Below are positions 1 to 3,418 of a DNA stretch of 6,034 nt, one piece after another; within the stretch, counting starts at the first letter, position 1, and the number at the start of each line of letters is the position of its first letter. The DNA comes from Candidatus Nitrosopelagicus sp. (GTDB taxonomy: Archaea; Thermoproteota; Nitrososphaeria; Nitrososphaerales; Nitrosopumilaceae): positions 1 through 6,034 of the forward strand of contig JABHJJ010000039.1 in NCBI GenBank assembly GCA_018691945.1. The letters run 5' to 3'. The notes beneath the pieces were generated by a model. The model searched no databases. It was not told the origin of the DNA and saw only the letters and a list, made by a program, of their open reading frames with translations. A program made the position numbers and the translations under genes.

Positions 1-1
1 A

Positions 2-46
2 CCAAAACATCGGTACGGCCACAAACATAGAAAGACACATGCATGA
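2..46 (+). CDS. Possible C-terminal end of a truncated rightward gene
   Basis: Frame 2 is open from the window edge to a TGA at 44-46 and encodes a short His/Lys/Arg-rich tail, PKHRYGHKHRKTHA. Such a basic tail would suit the end of a nucleic-acid-binding or ribosomal-type protein, but fourteen residues cannot identify a family. The other two forward frames also reach stops (28-30 and 72-74). The reverse strand has an open frame from an ATG at 52-54 to the edge, but it is rich in Cys and Trp and looks unlike the other proteins here. The call is a guess based on composition and on the hairpin that follows. Confidence 0.3.
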   Translation, partial: PKHRYGHKHRKTHA

Positions 47-64
47 CGTTTCATTTTTGATTCT

Positions 65-80
65 CCTAGTGTAAACTAGG
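65..80 (+). terminator. Perfect 6-bp hairpin with GUAA tetraloop, possible 3' end or operator
   Basis: CCTAGT (65-70) and ACTAGG (75-80) are exact inverted repeats around GTAA. As RNA this is a six-pair stem closed by a GNRA-type tetraloop, an especially stable loop class. It lies 18 nt after the TGA of the possible truncated gene. No T-run follows it on either strand, so an intrinsic-terminator role is weak. Read as DNA, it has the same CTAG-N6-CTAG geometry as the palindromes at 416-492, so it may instead be a regulator site. Confidence 0.35.
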
Positions 81-100
81 CATTTCAAAAACTATCATTA

Positions 101-122
101 TAAAAAATAAAAAAAAGAAAAT
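101..122 (-). terminator. T-rich terminator downstream of the cold-shock gene
   Basis: Read on the minus strand, this stretch is almost pure T, with only a few A and C interruptions, and begins about 53 nt after the cspA stop codon. Archaeal RNA polymerase terminates at runs of T without needing a hairpin, so this is the natural 3' end of the cspA transcript. The 50 nt between stop and T-tract hold no other structure that I can see. Confidence 0.55.
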
Positions 123-174
123 TGGTAGTTACTTGATAATAGATATTAAGAAAATTAATTTAAAATTACTAGTC

Positions 175-369
175 TTACTCTACACTTTTCACATTTACTG
201 CATTTGGGCCTTTTTCTGATTCGCCAATCTCGAATTCGACTTTATCTCCATCTCTGATCTGACCTTCAATGTTTGTTTTGTGAACAAACAAATCTTTGTC
301 TTCACCTTCACGTTCGATAAATCCGAAACCTTTGGTTTGGTTGAACCATTTTACGGTACCGTTTTCCAT
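175..369 (-). CDS. cspA: Cold-shock domain protein (CspA family)
   Basis: This 64-residue protein is a single cold-shock domain, a five-stranded OB fold that binds single-stranded RNA and DNA and acts in the cytoplasm as an RNA chaperone. It opens with the family signature GTVKWFN (residues 4-10). RNP1 is KGFGFI (13-18), with the stacking aromatics W8, F15 and F17, and RNP2 is DLFVH (26-30). The length is normal for a minimal bacterial-type CSP, and many Glu/Asp residues make it acidic. The start is an ATG matching the family N-terminus exactly; the stop is TAA. A TATA box centred about 28 bp upstream implies a very short or absent leader. It is divergent from the small membrane protein at 533, across a region with three palindromes. 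CSPs are patchy in archaea, and I infer an ancient acquisition from bacteria. Identification is firm; the cold-induction role is inferred from the family. Confidence 0.95.
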   Translation of the reverse strand: MENGTVKWFNQTKGFGFIEREGEDKDLFVHKTNIEGQIRDGDKVEFEIGESEKGPNAVNVKSVE

Positions 370-391
370 CTTATCTGTCCATAATTTTTAG

Positions 392-402
392 TATATTTAT
401 AT
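392..402 (-). promoter_or_regulatory. TATA box of the cold-shock gene
   Basis: On the minus strand this reads ATATAAATATA, centred about 28 bp before the cspA ATG at 369. That spacing would put transcription start within a few bases of the start codon. No Shine-Dalgarno-like purine run precedes the ATG, consistent with leaderless or near-leaderless translation. Confidence 0.6.
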
Positions 403-415
403 CTGATTTTTATGA

Positions 416-429
416 TTAGGTCGGACTAA
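416..429. promoter_or_regulatory. Palindromic site 1, TTAG-N6-CTAA
   Basis: The site reads TTAGGTCGGACTAA and is the first of three 14-bp elements with identical half-site spacing. It lies 13 bp upstream of the cspA TATA box, where an activator or a factor competing at the BRE could bind. See the finding on the cluster. Confidence 0.5.
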
Positions 430-445
430 TAATATTTACATAAAA

Positions 446-459
446 TTAGGTAAAACTAA
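446..459. promoter_or_regulatory. Palindromic site 2, TTAG-N6-CTAA
   Basis: The site reads TTAGGTAAAACTAA and begins exactly 30 bp after site 1, so both face the same side of the helix (about three turns apart). It sits just upstream of the TATA box of the gene at 533. Confidence 0.5.
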
Positions 460-466
460 CAAATTA

Positions 467-475
467 TTATAAAAA
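467..475 (+). promoter_or_regulatory. TATA box of the small membrane protein gene
   Basis: TTATAAAAA is the best TATA match upstream of the gene at 533. Transcription would start near 497, giving a leader of about 36 nt. Unlike most genes in this window, that leader carries a purine-rich GGGTGGT (516-522), ten bases before the ATG, which could pair with the end of archaeal 16S rRNA and supports the ATG at 533 over the in-frame ATG at 551. Confidence 0.5.
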
Positions 476-478
476 AAC

Positions 479-492
479 TTAGGAAAACCTAA
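479..492. promoter_or_regulatory. Palindromic site 3, TTAGG-N4-CCTAA
   Basis: TTAGGAAAACCTAA is the most symmetric of the three sites, with perfect 5-bp arms. It lies between the TATA box at 467-475 and the expected transcription start near 497. A protein bound here would block RNA polymerase, which is a repressor position. Confidence 0.5.
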
Positions 493-532
493 AAAAAATA
501 CACTTTATTAATCTAGGGTGGTAAAATAAAAT

Positions 533-823
533 ATGAAAATAGAAAATAGAATGAAACAAACTGGTTGGACTAGATTCTGGTCTTGGTATGAAAGACATAT
601 GACTGAGTCGCTTGCCCTCACTGCACTCATAATCTACATGCAAATTCCGCACATGATTTGGAACGCGGATCTATACTTGGAAGCTGGAATGATCAGTCAT
701 GTACATCCTGTACTTGATTTCTTTTTGTATGGTGTAGATTTGATAGAAATTTTTCCAATGATCAATATTGGATTTCTAATCTATGCTAGAATTAGAAAAT
801 CACAAAATTCAAAGAATGCATGA
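533..823 (+). CDS. Small membrane protein with two hydrophobic segments, function unknown
   Basis: I do not recognise a named family for this 96-residue protein, though it resembles conserved small hypothetical proteins of ammonia-oxidising archaea. An amphipathic, aromatic-rich N-terminus (W12, F15, W16, W18, Y19) leads into a first hydrophobic segment at about 26-43. A polar loop containing H56 and H58 follows, then a second segment at about 60-87 interrupted by acidic D62, D69 and E72. A basic tail (RIRKSQNSKN) suggests the C-terminus is cytoplasmic. Several His and acidic residues lie in or beside the membrane (H22, H40, D46, E50, H56, H58, D62, D69, E72), an unusual density that might bind metal, but this is speculation. 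The gene has its own promoter with a Shine-Dalgarno-like leader. It is divergent from cspA and converges on the 101-aa gene with a 2-nt gap. M7 (551) is an alternative start. Confidence 0.75.
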   Translation: MKIENRMKQTGWTRFWSWYERHMTESLALTALIIYMQIPHMIWNADLYLEAGMISHVHPVLDFFLYGVDLIEIFPMINIGFLIYARIRKSQNSKNA

Positions 824-833
824 TCTCATGCAT
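816..833. terminator. Perfect 8-bp inverted repeat spanning two convergent stop codons
   Basis: ATGCATGA (816-823) and TCATGCAT (826-833) are exact inverted repeats separated by TC. The stop codon of the small membrane gene (821-823) and that of the opposing 101-aa gene (826-828) occupy mirror positions, and both genes end in GCA-TGA. The forward transcript next meets a T-rich stretch at 840-847 (ATTATTTTTC), so this could work as a shared 3'-end element. The two-base loop is tight; in RNA the innermost pairs would probably open. Confidence 0.45.
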
Positions 834-1131
834 CTGGATTATTTTTCATAAATTCTTTCAAAGCGATCTTTAAAGCCAATGTCTCAATTTTTTGGGTTTT
901 TTGTCCTGCAAGAAAAAAATCTGTAGAATCTGAATTTACTAGTATTGAACTTGCACCATCTTCCATCTCTATTTTTGCAGTTGAGCTATGTTCTAAGACC
1001 TCTATAATTTCCTTCAAATCCTCGTGTCTTAGATATAATGTCTTTTCTTCATCATCTGTAAACAACCATGTAATTCTGCACCCTTTTTCTCCTGGTAAAT
1101 ACGGTGTATCGATCTTGAAATCATCTGACAT
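826..1131 (-). CDS. Hypothetical protein, 101 aa, soluble and acidic
   Basis: I do not recognise this family. The protein has no signal peptide and no membrane segment. Alternating hydrophobic residues suggest an N-terminal beta-rich half (CRITWLF at 18-24, KTLYLRH at 30-36), followed by a helix at about 38-48 (EDLKEIIEVLEH). Another strand region lies near 61-76 (SILVNSD, TDFFLAG). A C-terminal helix covers about 80-97 (QKIETLALKIALKEFMK). Asp and Glu are frequent, as is usual for small cytoplasmic proteins. The ATG start is supported by an in-frame stop 12 nt upstream, so the protein cannot begin earlier at an ATG. The gene converges on the small membrane protein and diverges from the 185-aa membrane protein. 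Its start codon lies inside a 7-bp inverted repeat that may regulate it. Coding status is supported by the uninterrupted frame, composition and tight packing with neighbours. Confidence 0.75.
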   Translation of the reverse strand: MSDDFKIDTPYLPGEKGCRITWLFTDDEEKTLYLRHEDLKEIIEVLEHSSTAKIEMEDGASSILVNSDSTDFFLAGQKTQKIETLALKIALKEFMKNNPDA

Positions 1132-1150
1132 GAAAATATATTATTTCATG
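1129..1150. promoter_or_regulatory. Inverted repeat over the start codon of the 101-aa gene
   Basis: CATGAAA (1129-1135) and TTTCATG (1144-1150) are perfect 7-bp arms around an 8-bp A/T spacer. The start codon of the minus-strand gene is in the left arm. A protein bound here would cover the start region of the gene; as RNA, it would tie up the start codon. No conventional TATA box stands out 25-30 bp upstream; the nearest candidate (CTTTAAAATA region, 1205-1214) would give a leader of about 50 nt. Confidence 0.35.
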
Positions 1151-1205
1151 AGTTGAAAAGTCTATTCAATACATTCTACCTAGTCTGTTTATTCTAATCT
1201 TTGAC

Positions 1206-1214
1206 TTTAAAATA
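1206..1214 (+). promoter_or_regulatory. TATA box for the leaderless TTG-started membrane gene
   Basis: TTTAAAATA is centred 28 bp before the TTG at 1238, the spacing expected when transcription begins at the first base of the start codon. This supports TTG as the true start, since an in-frame TAA at 1220-1222 blocks any earlier start and no ATG is available nearby. Confidence 0.55.
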
Positions 1215-1237
1215 GACATTAACGAAATAGTATAACA

Positions 1238-1795
1238 TTGGATATACTGCAATTAGCTGAAGAGTATTATTATTACACATTTGCGGTAGTATTTGCCATT
1301 GGTCTTTTACAAGGCTCAATATTAGCTCGTGGAATAAGAAAAAAATTCCCTAAATTAAAAAAATATGCAAAAGGTGTATCAATAGTCATTCTAATTCTAT
1401 TCTCAATTAACGCGGCTGGAAATATATCAAAATTTGTAGAGCCCGCAAAAGTTGAATTTTCTGAATTTATAATTCCTGAAACTCCAGAAGATGCATTTCT
1501 ACTACTCATTGACATGCTGGGATTAAATGCTGGAATTATAGCTGTAACTGGAATTTTCATATCTATTACTTTGATACTTTTATTCAGATTTGCAGATCTG
1601 AATCCAATATCCCGTTATTTTGTTTTTACAATTAGTGTAATTGTCTTCATAATTGCCATGTTAGGAAGATTTACAGATTATGTTCCCAACACTTTTCAAA
1701 TTATTTTGTATGTCATGTATCAACTTGGTATGACTCTTGGAATATTTGCTATAATGCGTAGACGTGAAAAAGATTCTCTGGATAATTTCAACTAG
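1238..1795 (+). CDS. Multi-pass integral membrane protein (about five helices), function unknown
   Basis: This 185-residue protein has five likely membrane spans, at about 14-30, 46-63, 97-116, 127-143 and 153-173. A basic loop follows span 1 (RGIRKKFPKLKKY, 31-43), and the C-terminal tail is basic then polar (RRREKDSLDNFN). By the positive-inside rule, loop 1 and the C-terminus would be cytoplasmic and the N-terminus (acidic, EEYYYY) outside. The loop between spans 2 and 3 is acidic and Pro-rich (about 64-95) and would face the pseudoperiplasm. I see no catalytic or transport motif and no known family. Translation must begin at TTG: an in-frame stop lies 18 nt upstream, no upstream ATG exists, and the TATA box sits at the leaderless distance. 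It is a single-gene unit, divergent from the 101-aa gene and convergent with TFB (8 nt between stops). Confidence 0.8.
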   Translation: MDILQLAEEYYYYTFAVVFAIGLLQGSILARGIRKKFPKLKKYAKGVSIVILILFSINAAGNISKFVEPAKVEFSEFIIPETPEDAFLLLIDMLGLNAGIIAVTGIFISITLILLFRFADLNPISRYFVFTISVIVFIIAMLGRFTDYVPNTFQIILYVMYQLGMTLGIFAIMRRREKDSLDNFN

Positions 1796-1805
1796 TTTTA
1801 TTTTT
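1796..1805 (+). terminator. T-rich stretch after the 185-aa membrane gene
   Basis: TTTTATTTTT directly follows the TAG at 1793-1795 and is a plausible intrinsic archaeal terminator for the rightward transcript. It overlaps the last codon region of TFB on the other strand, so the two mRNAs probably overlap at their 3' ends. Confidence 0.4.
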
Positions 1806-2700
1806 ATAAAAATATTCTCAGACCTGCACATCTGTTACGAATTGTTACTTCTGTAACTCCAGATGCTTCAGAAATCTCTCTTTGTGTCTTGGTTCCACCT
1901 TCTGAAATACATGCAAGATATAATGCGGCAGCTGCTAATCCTGTAGGATCTTTCCCTGCAACAACTCCAATTTTTTTTGCTTTTCTTAGAATTTCCACTG
2001 CTTTGCGTTTTGTCTTTTCTCCTAACCCTGCAATACTTGCAATTCTTGGAATACCATTAACTGGGTCTGCAACTGGAACTTTGAGGTCTAATTCTCTAAA
2101 TACTAATCTGTAACATCGTGCTACATCTTTTCGTCTAATGTTTATTCCATCTGCAACGTTATCCAAAGTTCTAGGTGTTTCTGTATCTCTACAAGCAGCA
2201 TAAACGCATGCTGCAACTAAACCTAAAATTGAGCGTCCTTTGACTAGCTTTTTCTCAACTGCTTTTCGATAAATATATGCTGCCTTTTCAATTACCGCAT
2301 CTGTTAAAGATAATTTATCTTTTAATTTATCCATTTCACTTAATGCCTGTCTCAAATTTTTATCTATAGATGAATGAGCTTGTGATCTACTGTCCCATGT
2401 TCTCAATCTGTCAATTGATTGTTTCATAGCAGATGAAAGTGGTTTACCTGTTGCATCTTTGTTTACTGCGCCAATAACAGTGGATAATCCCATATCGTGC
2501 ATTGTAATTGATGTACCTGCTCCAGTTCTACTCTTATCCACTCCATCATTTGCAAACGATCTCCACTCTGGACCTGATGCTTCACTTGCTTCAGATAAAA
2601 CAATTCCACATGTTTTACATACAATCTCTCCTGAATTGTCATCCGTGATTAGTGTAGTTTTGTTACAGGAAGGACATCTTTGTTCATTAGATGATTTCAA
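1804..2700 (-). CDS. tfb: Transcription initiation factor B (archaeal TFIIB homologue)
   Basis: This 298-residue protein is TFB, which binds the BRE beside the TATA box, bridges TBP and RNA polymerase, and helps set the transcription start. The N-terminal zinc ribbon uses C9-x2-C12 and C28-x2-C31. The B-reader/linker follows, with GPEWRSF (43-49) and the conserved HDMGLST (68-74) and KDATGKPLS (81-89). Two cyclin repeats cover about 112-195 and 206-291. The second ends in the helix-turn-helix that reads the BRE (TQREISEASGVTEVTIRNR, 272-290). The protein stops only eight residues later (CAGLRIFL), a little shorter at the C-terminus than I expect for the family. The start must be TTG at 2698-2700: a TAG stands immediately before it in frame, and a TATA box is centred about 27 bp upstream, so the mRNA is probably leaderless. 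Nitrosopumilus-type genomes carry several TFB paralogues; which one this is cannot be told here. Confidence 0.97.
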   Translation of the reverse strand: MKSSNEQRCPSCNKTTLITDDNSGEIVCKTCGIVLSEASEASGPEWRSFANDGVDKSRTGAGTSITMHDMGLSTVIGAVNKDATGKPLSSAMKQSIDRLRTWDSRSQAHSSIDKNLRQALSEMDKLKDKLSLTDAVIEKAAYIYRKAVEKKLVKGRSILGLVAACVYAACRDTETPRTLDNVADGINIRRKDVARCYRLVFRELDLKVPVADPVNGIPRIASIAGLGEKTKRKAVEILRKAKKIGVVAGKDPTGLAAAALYLACISEGGTKTQREISEASGVTEVTIRNRCAGLRIFL

Positions 2701-2711
2701 CTAAACCTGAT

Positions 2712-2730
2712 GTGTGGTTACACTTTAAAT
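2712..2730 (-). promoter_or_regulatory. TFB promoter: TATA box plus small inverted repeat
   Basis: On the minus strand ATTTAAAG (2723-2730) is centred about 27 bp upstream of the TTG at 2700. Between it and the start is GTGT-GGTT-ACAC (2712-2723), a perfect 4-bp inverted repeat touching the TATA box, a place where a bound protein would interfere with initiation. The TATA call is fairly good; the repeat is short and could be chance. Confidence 0.5.
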
Positions 2731-2780
2731 CATTTCACACCTAATCTTATGGTTAATTGTATGTCTTTACTCATAACTAA

Positions 2781-2796
2781 TTCTAATTTTTTAGAA
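2781..2796. promoter_or_regulatory. 16-bp perfect palindrome upstream of the ferritin gene
   Basis: TTCTAA (2781-2786) and TTAGAA (2791-2796) flank TTTT. The element lies about 16-31 bp upstream of the proposed ferritin TATA region and about 80 bp from the TFB start, so it could serve either divergent promoter. Its half-sites (CTAA/TTAG) are in the opposite order to those at 416-492. In an AT-rich spacer, a 6-bp-arm palindrome can arise by chance. Confidence 0.4.
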
Positions 2797-2803
2797 CAAA
2801 CAG

Positions 2804-2820
2804 CGAAACTCTTTATTCAT
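2804..2820 (+). promoter_or_regulatory. Promoter of the Dps-like ferritin gene (BRE-like plus TATA-like)
   Basis: CGAAACT (2804-2810) resembles an archaeal BRE, and CTTTATTCAT (2811-2820) a weak TATA box. The TATA core is centred about 26 bp before the ATG at 2840, so the mRNA is expected to be leaderless. No purine-rich ribosome-binding site precedes the ATG, which agrees. Confidence 0.5.
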
Positions 2821-2839
2821 ACGTGAAATCAATTTCAAT

Positions 2840-3418
2840 ATGGTAACAAAAATACCCAAAGTTGTAGGCATTGAAATTCTTAAAAAAAATGGACTAGATG
2901 TCGACAAACTTGTGAAACTTCTCATAACAAATGCATCTGTAGAATTTACTGCTTACTATTACTTTACGAATCTACGAATGCATGCTACAGGAATGGAAGG
3001 TGAAGGAATCAAGGGAATAATTGAAGATGCACGTCTTGAGGATCTAAGTCACTTTGAATCTTGTATTGAGAGAATTTTCCAACTAGGTGGAAGTCTTCCA
3101 AATGATGCACAAGCATTCATTAAAATGTCTGGGTGTGAATTTTTACAATTACCAAAAAATCCGACTGACATTAAAGCAATCTTAGAAAAATGCCTCAAAG
3201 CAGAACAAGGTGCAATTGTTAACTGGAATAAAGTATGTAAAATGACATACAATAAAGATCCTGCAACATATGACATTGCTAAAGATATTTTGATGGAAGA
3301 GATTGAACATGAGAGCTGGTTCCTAGAATTATTGTATGGACGACCTTCTGGTCACATGCGACGTAAATTCTCAGGCGAACGTCCTCACACCCAAAAACAT
3401 TCTAGAGCATTAGGTTAG
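2840..3418 (+). CDS. Dps-like ferritin (DPSL / thioferritin type)
   Basis: This 192-residue protein matches the archaeal Dps-like branch of the ferritin superfamily, known from Sulfolobus solfataricus. Those proteins form 12-subunit shells that oxidise ferrous iron with hydrogen peroxide and so limit oxidative damage in the cytoplasm. The four-helix bundle carries bacterioferritin-like di-iron ligands: E35 in VEFTAYYYF, the E67/D68-x-H71 segment in ARLEDLSHFE, E122 in KAEQG, and E154/H157 in EEIEHE. Family landmarks are KVVGIEIL (7-14), MHATGMEGEG (47-56) and the GRPSGHMRR segment (167-175). A basic, His-containing tail (175-192) follows and may contact DNA or protrude from the shell. C99 matches one cysteine of the thioferritin pair, but G124 stands where I recall the partner (AEQC); C75, C118 and C133 are present. 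The start at 2840 fits a leaderless promoter. The gene is divergent from TFB, and its TAG overlaps the TAA of the protease on the other strand. Confidence 0.9.
   Translation: MVTKIPKVVGIEILKKNGLDVDKLVKLLITNASVEFTAYYYFTNLRMHATGMEGEGIKGIIEDARLEDLSHFESCIERIFQLGGSLPNDAQAFIKMSGCEFLQLPKNPTDIKAILEKCLKAEQGAIVNWNKVCKMTYNKDPATYDIAKDILMEEIEHESWFLELLYGRPSGHMRRKFSGERPHTQKHSRALG

Noticed and set aside
1..54. Minus-strand open frame from an ATG at 52-54 running off the left edge
   Set aside because: Only 18 codons are visible and the Cys/Trp-rich composition is unlike neighbouring proteins; no TATA box at a suitable distance was recognised.
100..122. Possible origin or AT-rich unwinding element
   Set aside because: A simple A/T run next to a stop codon is better explained as a terminator; no origin-recognition repeats are seen.
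1273..1560. Open frame of 95 codons on the minus strand
   Set aside because: It lies opposite the five-helix membrane protein and has no plausible start context; composition follows from the complement of a hydrophobic gene.
1889..2113. Open frame of 74 codons on the plus strand
   Set aside because: Antisense to the second cyclin repeat of TFB, which is certain; no independent evidence of coding.
2459..2704. Open frame of 81 codons on the plus strand
   Set aside because: Antisense to the TFB zinc ribbon and linker; the conserved TFB motifs explain the sequence.
3049..3276. Open frame of 75 codons on the minus strand
   Set aside because: Antisense to the ferritin-like gene and without recognisable features.
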